From: Catellatospora tritici
GTDB lineage: Bacteria; Actinomycetota; Actinomycetes; Mycobacteriales; Micromonosporaceae
Direction of reading: 5' to 3'
Length of the DNA stretch: 64,000 nt
Assembly: GCF_019083965.1 (NCBI RefSeq)
Contig: NZ_JAHRCY010000005.1
Location: 62,001 to 126,000 of the forward strand
Shown here one piece after another: positions 8,969 through 16,897 of this stretch (the stretch's first letter is position 1; the number at the start of each line of letters is the position of its first letter). The notes under the pieces are model-generated. The model ran no database searches, had not been told where the DNA came from, and was given only the letters and a program-made list of their open reading frames with translations. Made by a program: the position numbers and the translations under genes.

Positions 8969-11900
8969 ATGCACCTGCGCAGAGCGCTACCCGCGCCACT
9001 GGCGCTGCTGCTCGGCCTGACGGTCCTGACCGCGGCGCCTACCCCCGCCGCCGCGGCCGTCACCAATCCGGCCGGGCTGGTCAACACGTTGATCGGCACC
9101 AGCAACAGCGGCGAGACCCTGCCCGGCGCGACCACCCCGTTCGGGATGGTGCAGTGGAGCCCCGAGAACACCGGCGGCAACCAGACCCGCACCGTCGAGC
9201 CGGGCGGGTACTCGTACAACGTCACCCGTACCCGCGGGTTCAGTCTCACCCACCTGTCCGGCACCGGCTGCGCGGGCGCCTCCGGCGACATCCCGTTCAT
9301 GCCGTACGTCGGCACGGTCGGCTCCTCACCCAGCGCCGACACCACCGACGCCACCTACGCCAGCAACTTCTCGCACAGCAACGAGACCGCGACCGCCGGC
9401 TACTACCGGGTGCTGCTCGGCTCCGGTGTCGACACCGAACTGACCGCCACCACCCGCACCGGCTCCGGCAAGTTCACCTACCCGGCGGGCACCGCCAGCA
9501 TGCTGGTGCGCACGTCCAGCTCCGAGGTCGGCTCCAGCGCCGCCACGGTCAGCATCGACAGCGCCAACCGCACCATCAGCGGCTCGGTGACCAGCGGAAA
9601 CTTCTGCGGCTACATCAACGCGATCGGCCGCCGCAGCTACTACACGCTGTACTTCACCGCGGTGTTCGACAAGCCGTTCGCCGCCACCGGCACCTGGCAG
9701 GACGGCACGCTGCGGGCCGGGACCACCACCGCCGGCGGCGGCACCACGTACGGCACCGACGGCTGGCCGGTGGCCGGGCGCGGCTCCGGCGGCTACGTCA
9801 GCTTCGACCTGTCCTCCGGCCGCACCGTCGGGGTCCGGGTCGGCATCTCGTACGTCAGCGCCGCCAACGCCACCGCCAACCTCAACGCCGAGAACCCGGC
9901 CGGGACCACCTTCGACACGGTCCGCACCAACGCCACGGCCGCCTGGAACACCGAACTGGGCCGCGCCGAGATCACCGGCGGCACCACCGCGCAGCAGTCC
10001 ACCTTCTACACCGCGCTCTACCACTCGCTGCAGCACCCCAACGTGTTCAGCGACGCCAACGGCCAGTACACCGGCATGGACCAGCAGGTGCACTCGCTGT
10101 CGGCCGGGCAGTCCGCCCAGTACGCCAACTTCTCCGGCTGGGACGTCTACCGCGGCCAGCTGCAACTGGTCACGCTGCTGCGGCCCGACATCGGCGGCGA
10201 CATGGCCCAGTCGCTGCTCAACCAGGCCAACCAGAACGGCGGCGTGTGGGACCGCTGGACCCACAACCAGGGCGGCACCCACGTCATGACCGGCGACCCG
10301 GCGCACGCCGCGCTGCCCAGCATCTACGCCTTCGGCGGCACCAACTTCGCCGCCTCCGCCGCGCTGACCTCCATGGTCAACGCCGCCACCACCGTGACCG
10401 CCGACGACCTGAGCAGCAGCGGCTGGAACGTCATGGTGGTGGGGGAGCGGCCGTCGCTGGACAAGTGGCTGAGCATCCACTACATCCCGGAAAGCAGCAA
10501 CGCCTGGGGCGGTGCGGGGGAGACCCTGGAGGACGTCGCGGCCGACTTCGGCCTGTCGCAGCTGGCCGCCCGCCTGGGCCAGACCGCGACCGCGCAGACG
10601 TTCCTGGCCCGTGCCCAGTACTGGAAGAACGTCTACAACCCGGCGACCGGCTACATCCAGAACCGGCGCGAGGACGGCAGTTGGCCCGCGCTCAACCCGG
10701 CCAACTCCGACGGCTTCGCCGAGGGCAGCGCCGCGCAGTACACCTGGATGGTCCCGCACAACGTGAAGGGGCTGTTCGACAAGATGGGCGGCAACGCCGC
10801 CGCCAACAGCCGCCTGGACACGTTCTTCCACAACTCCGACGGCAGCTGGGCGCTGTCCGGCGCGGGTGGGCTCAAGTCCGAGCTCGACAACGAGCCGTCC
10901 ATCGGGGCGCCGTGGCTGTACGACTTCTCCGGGCAGCCGTACAAGGCGCAGCAGACCATTCGGCAGATCCTCAACACGATGTGGTCCAACGCCCCCGGCG
11001 GCATCCCCGGCCAGGACGACCTGGGCGCCATGTCCGCCTGGTATGCCTGGTCGGCGATGGGCCTGCAGCCGCTCGCACCCGGCCGGGCCGAGCTGCTGCT
11101 GACCAGCCCGCTGTTCCCGCAGGTCGTCATCCACCGGGGCAACGGCGTCAACCTGACGATCAACGCCCCCGGCGCGTCCGCGTCGACCTTCTACGTCCAG
11201 TCCCTGTCGGTCAACGGCAGCTCCTCGACCAAGCCGTGGCTGGCCGAGTCGTTCGTCGCCAACGGCGGCACGCTCGACTTCACCCTCGGCACCACCGCCA
11301 ACACCGGCTGGGGCAGCGCGGCCGCCGACGCGCCGCCGTCGTTCGACACCACCAGCACCGGGCCGACCAACATCGCCCTCAACCGGCCGGTGACCAGCTC
11401 GGCGGCGTGCAACACCAACGAGGCCGCGGCCAAGGCAGTCAACGGCTCGTGGACCGGTGGCACGTCGGACAAGTTCTGCTCGGCGGCCGCGTCGGCGTTC
11501 CTGCAGGTGGACCTGGGGCAGTCGTACGCGATCACGTCGTTCACCGTGCGGCACGCGAGCGCAGGCGGTGAGTCGGCGAGCTGGAACACCAAGGACTTCG
11601 ACATCCAGACCTCGCCCGACGGCACCACCTGGACGACCGTGGTCCAGGCGCGTGGCAACACCGCCGCCACGACCACACACAACGTGAGCGCCACTGGCCG
11701 GTACGCCCGGATCAACGTCATCACCGGCACCCAGTCGGCGGCGACCCCGACCCGGATCTACGAGTTCGAGGCATACGGCACGCCCGGCTCGTCGGGTTCG
11801 ACCAACGTGGCGCTGAACAAGGCCGCGACCGGCTCAGCGGCGTGCAACACCAACGAGGGCCCGGCCAAGGCGGTGAACGGGTCGGTCAGCGGCGGCGGCT

Positions 11901-12217
11901 CGGACAAGTTCTGCACCACCGCCACGACGAAGTTCCTGCAGGTGGACCTGGGTCAGTCGTACGCGATCACGTCGTTCACGCTGCGGCACGCCGGAGCGGG
12001 TGGCGAGTCGGCGACCTGGAACACCCGCGACTACGACATCCAGACCTCGCCCGACGGCACGACCTGGACGACCGTGGTGCAGGCGCGGGGCAACACCGCC
12101 AACGTCAGCGCGCACGCCGTCGCGGCGACCGGCCGCTACGTGAAGGTCAACGTCATCACCCCCGCCCAGGACGGCAACACCGCCGTCCGCCTCTACGAGT
12201 TCGAGGTCTACAACTGA
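8969..12217 (+). CDS. Secreted GH92 alpha-mannosidase with two F5/8 type C (discoidin) domains
   Basis: 1082 residues. A Sec signal peptide spans about 1-30 (positive start, Leu-rich core, Ala-rich cleavage site). Residues about 31-790 are a GH92 exo-alpha-mannosidase domain: the start LVNTLIGTSNSGETLPGATT, the HNQGGTHVMTGDPAHA segment near 430 and IPGQDDLGAMSAWYAWSAMG near 675 are typical. GH92 enzymes are Ca-dependent and mostly cleave alpha-1,2-mannose. Two F5/8 type C modules follow (about 800-935 and 945-1082) and probably bind glycans. GGAGGAAG precedes the ATG. A LacI-type palindrome just upstream points to sugar-controlled expression. The likely role is use of fungal or yeast mannan. 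Confidence 0.92.
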   Translation: MHLRRALPAPLALLLGLTVLTAAPTPAAAAVTNPAGLVNTLIGTSNSGETLPGATTPFGMVQWSPENTGGNQTRTVEPGGYSYNVTRTRGFSLTHLSGTGCAGASGDIPFMPYVGTVGSSPSADTTDATYASNFSHSNETATAGYYRVLLGSGVDTELTATTRTGSGKFTYPAGTASMLVRTSSSEVGSSAATVSIDSANRTISGSVTSGNFCGYINAIGRRSYYTLYFTAVFDKPFAATGTWQDGTLRAGTTTAGGGTTYGTDGWPVAGRGSGGYVSFDLSSGRTVGVRVGISYVSAANATANLNAENPAGTTFDTVRTNATAAWNTELGRAEITGGTTAQQSTFYTALYHSLQHPNVFSDANGQYTGMDQQVHSLSAGQSAQYANFSGWDVYRGQLQLVTLLRPDIGGDMAQSLLNQANQNGGVWDRWTHNQGGTHVMTGDPAHAALPSIYAFGGTNFAASAALTSMVNAATTVTADDLSSSGWNVMVVGERPSLDKWLSIHYIPESSNAWGGAGETLEDVAADFGLSQLAARLGQTATAQTFLARAQYWKNVYNPATGYIQNRREDGSWPALNPANSDGFAEGSAAQYTWMVPHNVKGLFDKMGGNAAANSRLDTFFHNSDGSWALSGAGGLKSELDNEPSIGAPWLYDFSGQPYKAQQTIRQILNTMWSNAPGGIPGQDDLGAMSAWYAWSAMGLQPLAPGRAELLLTSPLFPQVVIHRGNGVNLTINAPGASASTFYVQSLSVNGSSSTKPWLAESFVANGGTLDFTLGTTANTGWGSAAADAPPSFDTTSTGPTNIALNRPVTSSAACNTNEAAAKAVNGSWTGGTSDKFCSAAASAFLQVDLGQSYAITSFTVRHASAGGESASWNTKDFDIQTSPDGTTWTTVVQARGNTAATTTHNVSATGRYARINVITGTQSAATPTRIYEFEAYGTPGSSGSTNVALNKAATGSAACNTNEGPAKAVNGSVSGGGSDKFCTTATTKFLQVDLGQSYAITSFTLRHAGAGGESATWNTRDYDIQTSPDGTTWTTVVQARGNTANVSAHAVAATGRYVKVNVITPAQDGNTAVRLYEFEVYN
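11366..12214 (+). repeat. Tandem duplication of the F5/8 type C module
   Basis: Two units, 11366-11776 and 11801-12214, encode near-identical discoidin modules. Shared blocks at DNA level include the segment for AACNTNE, the run encoding LQVDLGQSYAITSF, and the run for DIQTSPDGTTWTTVVQARGN. A short Ser/Gly linker joins them. The similarity points to a recent internal duplication or ongoing gene conversion. Confidence 0.85.
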
Positions 12218-12242
12218 CGCGGCGCTAGCCGCCCGACACGCT

Positions 12243-12284
12243 GACAGGTGGGCATCCGCACCGACACGCGGACGCCCACCTGTC
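12243..12284. terminator. Bidirectional hairpin between convergent genes
   Basis: GACAGGTGGGC at 12243-12253 pairs with GCCCACCTGTC at 12274-12284, and the inner bases TCCGC and GCGGA extend the stem after one mismatch. It lies between the stops of the mannosidase gene and the convergent serine hydrolase gene. There is no clear T-tract, as is common in actinobacteria. Confidence 0.7.
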
Positions 12285-12290
12285 GATCGT

Positions 12291-13535
12291 TCACCGCGTC
12301 GACGAGGGCGACGGGACCAGTGACTCGCCGTACAGCGCCTTGATGATGGCCTCAGCGATCACGTTGGCGGGCTGTTTGCCGTTCGGCCCGGCGAAGAGGG
12401 ACGTCAGCACGATGACCGTGTTCTTGCTGGCCGGGTCGTGCGCCATGAAGGAGTTGTACCCCGGGATCTGGCCGTCGTGGCCATACAGCGGCCCGAACTT
12501 CACGATCGCCAGGCCATACCCGACGTCGGCATGGTCCGGGGTCGGGATGGGCTTGATGCTGTCCATCCTGGTCTTCTGCATGGCCGGGTCGAGCAGCCCG
12601 CCGCCCACCAGCGCCGTGACGTACCGGGTCAGGTCGGCGGCCGTGGAGATCACGCCACCGGCGGCCCACGTCCACGACGGGCTGCTGTCGGTGACGTCCC
12701 GGGGCAGCAGGTCGCCCTTGGCGGCGGCCGCCTGCTCGGCCGGGGGCAGCGCGGGGTCGTTGAGCGTGCTCACGTTCGTGCCGAACATGTAGCCCTGCGG
12801 GTGGGGCGCCGGGATGCTCGCGTCGGCGGCCGGGGGCAGCAGCGTCTGGCCCAGGCCGAGCGGGCCGAAGATCCGCTGCTGGTACGCGTCCTGCAGGGTG
12901 CCGCCGGTGAGCTGCTCGATGATGAGCCCGGCCAGGATCAGGTTGGTGTTGGAGTAGTGGAACCCGGCACCCGGGGCGAAGTAGGGCGGCTTGGCGAACG
13001 CGATGGACAGCAGCTCCTCGGGCTGCCAGACGTAGCCGGGGTCGTTGTCGATGCGGGCGTTGAACTGCTCGTCCTCGGAGTAGTTGTAGAGGCCGCTGCG
13101 CATCTCCAGCAGCTGGGCAATCGTGATGTTGTCGCCGTTGGGCACCTGCGGCTGGTACTTCGACACCGGATCGTCCAGACCGATCTTGCCCTCCTGCGCC
13201 AGCTGGAGCAGCACCGTGCCGGTCATGGTCTTGGTGTTCGAGCCGATGCGGAAGCGGTCGTCGACGGTCACGGGTGCGTTCCCGACGACCGCCTGACGGC
13301 CGAAGGTCTGGGTCCAGTCGCCCTGTTCCGGCGACGTGATCATCACGACCGCGCCGGGCACGCTCATGTTGTCCATGATCGCCTGGATCTGGGCCTCCAG
13401 CCCGGCGGCGTAGGCCGGTGGCGTCGCCTCGGGCGCTGTCCGCGCCCACTGCCCGACCGACATCTGGCCACAGGCGCTCGCGGCGGCCACGAGCACGAGC
13501 GATAGAACCATGCCGCCTACCCGCAACCGTCGCAT
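12291..13535 (-). CDS. Beta-lactamase-fold serine hydrolase lipoprotein (class C / D-Ala-D-Ala carboxypeptidase type)
   Basis: 414 residues. The N-terminus is a lipoprotein signal with a lipobox-like ASAC at about 19-22. The serine-hydrolase motifs are present: SNTK (SxxK, about residue 99), YSN (about 194) and HDG (about 354). Family members include AmpC-like beta-lactamases, DD-peptidases and esterases acting outside the membrane, and sequence alone does not tell these apart. It is convergent with the GH92 gene, sharing a bidirectional terminator, and is probably monocistronic. GGGGGG lies upstream of the chosen ATG. Confidence 0.87.
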   Translation of the reverse strand: MRRLRVGGMVLSLVLVAAASACGQMSVGQWARTAPEATPPAYAAGLEAQIQAIMDNMSVPGAVVMITSPEQGDWTQTFGRQAVVGNAPVTVDDRFRIGSNTKTMTGTVLLQLAQEGKIGLDDPVSKYQPQVPNGDNITIAQLLEMRSGLYNYSEDEQFNARIDNDPGYVWQPEELLSIAFAKPPYFAPGAGFHYSNTNLILAGLIIEQLTGGTLQDAYQQRIFGPLGLGQTLLPPAADASIPAPHPQGYMFGTNVSTLNDPALPPAEQAAAAKGDLLPRDVTDSSPSWTWAAGGVISTAADLTRYVTALVGGGLLDPAMQKTRMDSIKPIPTPDHADVGYGLAIVKFGPLYGHDGQIPGYNSFMAHDPASKNTVIVLTSLFAGPNGKQPANVIAEAIIKALYGESLVPSPSSTR

Positions 13536-13736
13536 CCCACGCCCCCCGTGCCGACCCGGCTGACCGTGGCCGGTGGGCCCGGTGCCCTCTTACGGAGTAC
13601 ACCAGACGGCAGGGCACCGAGCGGGGATTCCTCGGAATGCGGCCGCCGGGGACCCGCGAATCGTCTCGCCGCGGCGATGTCGTGGCTCGCCGGTATGGTG
13701 CGGCCACCACTCACCTCGACGGGGAGAAAGTCGATC

Positions 13737-14288
13737 ATGGGAGCATCGGCCTGGCACGCTCATGTGCCCTACCAGGACGACCTCGACGCCGCACTGCGGC
13801 AGGCTCGCTGGAACGCCTATCACGCGCGGGCGTTCTATCGGGTGGCGCCGAACGAGACGGCGCTGTCCATGACCGAGGACGAATTCGTGGCCTGGTCGGT
13901 GGAGTCGCAACGGGAGGCCCTGCTGGAGGCCTTCGGCCCGGACGACTGGGAACCGGACGACTCCGACGCGCGTACGGAGTGGCGTGCCGCCCACGTGGTC
14001 GTGGACGGGCCCGACTCGCTGCTGGAGGCGCAGCCCTATGCGGGCACCCACTCGGTGATCGACATGACCGACGTCGCGGCCGAGCCGGAGTTCGGTGCGG
14101 TGGCGCCCGTGCCCGATGAGCTGCTCGACCAGGTCTTCGGCACGCGACGGCCGACCCCTGCCGCGGTACGCCAGGCAGTGGCCGAACACGCCGTCAACGG
14201 ATTCGGACGCTGGTACGGCGCGTACATCATCGCGTACGAGGAGGCGACCCCGGCGGAGATCTCTTTCTTCGGCTGGAGCGGTGACTGA
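13737..14288 (+). CDS. Conserved actinobacterial protein of unknown function
   Basis: 183 residues from the ATG at 13737, preceded by GGGGAG. The N-terminus MGASAWHAHVPYQDDLDAAL resembles, from memory, a family of small actinobacterial cytoplasmic proteins that begin MG-S-W and contain VPY-D-AL, but I know of no assigned function. The protein is acidic, with no signal peptide, no membrane span and no metal motif. It stands alone between a serine hydrolase and the palindromic repeat at 14301. Confidence 0.65.
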   Translation: MGASAWHAHVPYQDDLDAALRQARWNAYHARAFYRVAPNETALSMTEDEFVAWSVESQREALLEAFGPDDWEPDDSDARTEWRAAHVVVDGPDSLLEAQPYAGTHSVIDMTDVAAEPEFGAVAPVPDELLDQVFGTRRPTPAAVRQAVAEHAVNGFGRWYGAYIIAYEEATPAEISFFGWSGD

Positions 14289-14300
14289 GCCGCGATGTTG

Positions 14301-14346
14301 GGAAGGGCGCCTTCTTCCACGCAAAGCGATAAGAAGGTGCCCTTCC
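14301..14346. repeat. Micromonosporaceae-type intergenic palindromic element
   Basis: The arms GGAAGGGCGCCTTCTT (14301-14316) and AAGAAGGTGCCCTTCC (14331-14346) are inverted copies with one G/A difference, around a loop containing GCAAAGCGAT. From memory, near-identical AAGGGCACCTTCTT palindromes recur between genes in Micromonospora and Salinispora genomes. It sits between the 3' ends of two convergent genes, where it can also act as a terminator. Confidence 0.75.
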
Positions 14347-14379
14347 TTACCCGGTCCGCGGAGGGCGGGTTCGGCGGTG

Positions 14380-15132
14380 CTATGACGCGCGGGTCGCCGC
14401 GTCGCGCAGCGTGATGACCTCCTCCGGCTTGAGCGCCCGGCCCCACACGCGTACGTCGGTGACCTGGCCCTGCGCGAGGTCACTGGACTTGCCGTCCCAC
14501 TTGCCACGGCCGATCGTCAGCGGGCCGCCCGCCTGCCACGGCTTGCCGATCGTCGCCGCGTGCCCGGGTACGCCGTTGACGTAGACCAGCAGCCTGCGGG
14601 TGCTCGCGTCGTAGGTGCCGACCAGGTGGGTCCACTGGGTGGTCACCGGCTCGTCGGAGACCGAGGCGGCGTTGCGGGTCGGGTTCATCATGTCGGCCTG
14701 CATCCAGTTGCACACCCACTTGCGATGGAACCAGCTGTACTGCAGGTAGAAGCCGCTGGCGTAGGCGCCGTCCTGGGCCACGAACGTCATGGCGTACCCG
14801 TCCGGCGCCTTGGCCAGTCGCACCCACGCCGCCACCGACCAACTGCCCGCCGTACGGATCATCGGGCCGCTGGTCTGGCAGAACTCGCCCGCGCCGCGGA
14901 GCGTCATCACCTCGCCGTGCACCGGGTCGTCGGCCCAGCCCACGCCACGCGGGCAGTCGGCGGCGGCGATCCCGACGTCGTCGACCAGGAACTTCACCGA
15001 CGTGACGGTCTCCGGCCCGGCCTGCGGCGCCGGTGCCGGATCGGGCTGGCGCGGCCACACCAGCACCGCCACCGCCGACACGGCCAGCAGCGCGGCCGCG
15101 CCCGAACCGAGCAGGGTCGTGACTCGGGGCAT
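14380..15132 (-). CDS. Membrane-anchored LamG / concanavalin A-like protein
   Basis: 250 residues. An N-terminal hydrophobic segment (about 7-26) followed by a Pro/Ala-rich stretch indicates export or membrane anchoring. Residues about 45-245 form a LamG/ConA-like jelly roll: WSVAAWVRLAKAP, TQWTHLVGTYDASTRRL, VYVNGVPG and the terminal DVRVWGRALKPEEV are characteristic. Such domains bind glycans or proteins at the cell surface. The ATG overlaps the TGA of the kinase gene by one base, so the two are co-translated, and it closes the type VII-like locus. It may be a surface ligand-binding partner of the kinase (inference). Confidence 0.8.
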   Translation of the reverse strand: MPRVTTLLGSGAAALLAVSAVAVLVWPRQPDPAPAPQAGPETVTSVKFLVDDVGIAAADCPRGVGWADDPVHGEVMTLRGAGEFCQTSGPMIRTAGSWSVAAWVRLAKAPDGYAMTFVAQDGAYASGFYLQYSWFHRKWVCNWMQADMMNPTRNAASVSDEPVTTQWTHLVGTYDASTRRLLVYVNGVPGHAATIGKPWQAGGPLTIGRGKWDGKSSDLAQGQVTDVRVWGRALKPEEVITLRDAATRAS

Positions 15133-16526
15133 CAGCGCACCTCCGGCGTGGGGGCGGCCTCGGCGTACGGGCCGCGCATCTCGGCTTGACGGACACACGC
15201 CGGACGCGACCACACCACCGGCGCGGGTGCCTGCTCGCCCAGCACCGCCCCGACGCGCAGGCAGTAGCCGGTGTTCGGGTCGAGGCCGCCGACCAGCAAC
15301 TGTGTCGCGCCGGGCGGCACCGGCTCGGTGCGGGTGCGCATCCCGGTCCCGGTCGGCAGCACCTGCACCACCATCGGGCCGCCGGACACCGGCGCCGGGC
15401 TCCACCGCACGCGCACCGACCCCTGCTCCTCCTGCGCCGACACCATGCCGGGTCGGGCCTGCTCCGGGGCGGTGTCCACCGGGGTGACCGTCGTGGAGCC
15501 GGGACCACCGGCCCGTGGCTCGGGGGCGGTGCCCGACCGCACCGCGACGGCGGACGCCAGCAGCACCGCCGCGCCCGCGACGGCGCCGATGAGCACGTAC
15601 CGGCGGCGGGGCGCGACCACCGAGGACGCGGGTGCGACCAGCACCCGGTCGGGCCGGAACTGGGTCGCCTCCGGCGAGGCGGGCGCGGCCGGCGCCGGGG
15701 CCGGGCCGGCGGCGGTCAGCAGCGCCCGCAGCGCGGCGGCCAGCGTGGTGCCGTCGGGGTGGCGGGCGGCGGGATCCTTGGCCATCGCCCTGGCCAGCAC
15801 ATCGGCCAGGCCTGGCAGCTGCGGGCAGTCCAAGCGCGGCACCGGATCGTGCACGGTCCGCCACAGCACCGCCGCGACCGACTCGTCACCCTCGCCGCTG
15901 TACGGCGCCCGCCCGCTCACCAGCTGGTACAGCGTCGAGCCGAGGGCGTACACGTCGGCGGCGGGGCCGGGGCGGCCGCCGTCGATGGTCTCCGGGGCCA
16001 CGTGGTGCGGGGAGAAGACGTCGAGCATGGTGCCCGAGGTGTGGCCGTCCAGCAGCCAGGCGACGCCGAAGTCGGCCAGCACCGGCTCGCCGTACCGGGA
16101 GAGCAGGATGTTGCCCGGCTTGACGTCGCGGTGCACCACCCCGGCCTCGTGCGCGGCGGCCAGCGCCCCGGCGATCTTCACGCCGATGCGGGCGGCCTCG
16201 GCGGCTGGCAGCGGCCCGTCGGCGCGCACCCGGTCGTGCAGCGAGCCGTGCTCGTACAGTTCGGTCGCCAGGTATGGCCGCCCGGCGCGGGTGGTGCCGG
16301 CGTCCAGGACGGTCACGATGTTGGGATGACCACTGAGCTGGGCGGTCAGTCGCGCCTCGCGCAGGAGGCGGCGGTGCAGCGACTCGTCCGAGCCGACCAT
16401 CAGCACCTTCACCGCGACGTCGCGGTCGAAGCTGACCTGGCGGGCGCGGTAGACCACGCTGAAGCCACCGTGACCGATCCGTACCAGGTCACGGTAGCCG
16501 TCGATGAGCTCGGGACCGTCGTCCAT
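15132..16526 (-). CDS. Membrane Ser/Thr protein kinase with an extracellular FN3-like domain
   Basis: 464 residues. The kinase domain covers about 10-275: glycine loop GHGGFSVVYRA, the catalytic lysine in VAVKVL, HRDVKPGNILL, DFGVAW and APE are all intact, so it should be active. One membrane span lies at about 313-332. The outer part (about 340-464) resembles a fibronectin-type III or similar beta domain (VRVRWSPAPVSGG, LDPNTGYCLRVGAV). This is the PknB-like topology in actinobacteria. It lies 60 bp after the WXG100 gene and overlaps the LamG gene, so it probably phosphorylates parts of the type VII-like machinery; the ATPase carries an FHA domain that could read the phosphothreonine. That link is inference. 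Confidence 0.9.
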   Translation of the reverse strand: MDDGPELIDGYRDLVRIGHGGFSVVYRARQVSFDRDVAVKVLMVGSDESLHRRLLREARLTAQLSGHPNIVTVLDAGTTRAGRPYLATELYEHGSLHDRVRADGPLPAAEAARIGVKIAGALAAAHEAGVVHRDVKPGNILLSRYGEPVLADFGVAWLLDGHTSGTMLDVFSPHHVAPETIDGGRPGPAADVYALGSTLYQLVSGRAPYSGEGDESVAAVLWRTVHDPVPRLDCPQLPGLADVLARAMAKDPAARHPDGTTLAAALRALLTAAGPAPAPAAPASPEATQFRPDRVLVAPASSVVAPRRRYVLIGAVAGAAVLLASAVAVRSGTAPEPRAGGPGSTTVTPVDTAPEQARPGMVSAQEEQGSVRVRWSPAPVSGGPMVVQVLPTGTGMRTRTEPVPPGATQLLVGGLDPNTGYCLRVGAVLGEQAPAPVVWSRPACVRQAEMRGPYAEAAPTPEVR

Positions 16527-16586
16527 CGCCGTGTCTCCCAGAGCGGGCGGGCGGTGCCGGAGTGCGGCACCGCCCGGTCGGTCGGC

Positions 16587-16862
16587 TCACGCGCCGCCGG
16601 CGCGCGAGATGTTGGTCAGGATCTTCTGGACGGACTGCTGCAGCTCGGTCAGCGCTTCCTTCCACTTGGTCAGGTCGCCCTCGGCCTTGTCCCACACGCC
16701 CCGGTACTGCACGGCGAGCGGGCCGTCCCAGTTGTTGGGGTCCTTGAGCGCGCGGCCGGTGGTCTGCAGCTGGCTGATGAGCGTGGGCATCTGGTTGTTG
16801 ATGATGCCGAGCAGGCGCTGCGCGTCCGCGTGCGCCTGATCGGTCACCTTGACTGTTGCCAT
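16587..16862 (-). CDS. WXG100 family protein (type VII secretion substrate), copy 1
   Basis: 91 residues, near the family's 100, with two predicted helices joined at NNWDG, which gives the W-x-G turn at about residues 45-47. The ATG at 16862 follows a strong GAGGAGG site. EsxA/EsxB-type proteins form helical hairpin dimers exported by FtsK/SpoIIIE ATPases of type VII systems. It is 35 bp after the 545-residue unknown gene and in the same direction as the ATPase gene. Confidence 0.85.
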   Translation of the reverse strand: MATVKVTDQAHADAQRLLGIINNQMPTLISQLQTTGRALKDPNNWDGPLAVQYRGVWDKAEGDLTKWKEALTELQQSVQKILTNISRAGGA

Positions 16863-16897
16863 CTGTTCCTCCTCGGTTCGGTGCCCCAGCCGGACGG

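Noticed and set aside
14301..14346. CRISPR repeat or attachment site
   Set aside because: A single palindrome without spaced repeats, integrase or tRNA nearby.
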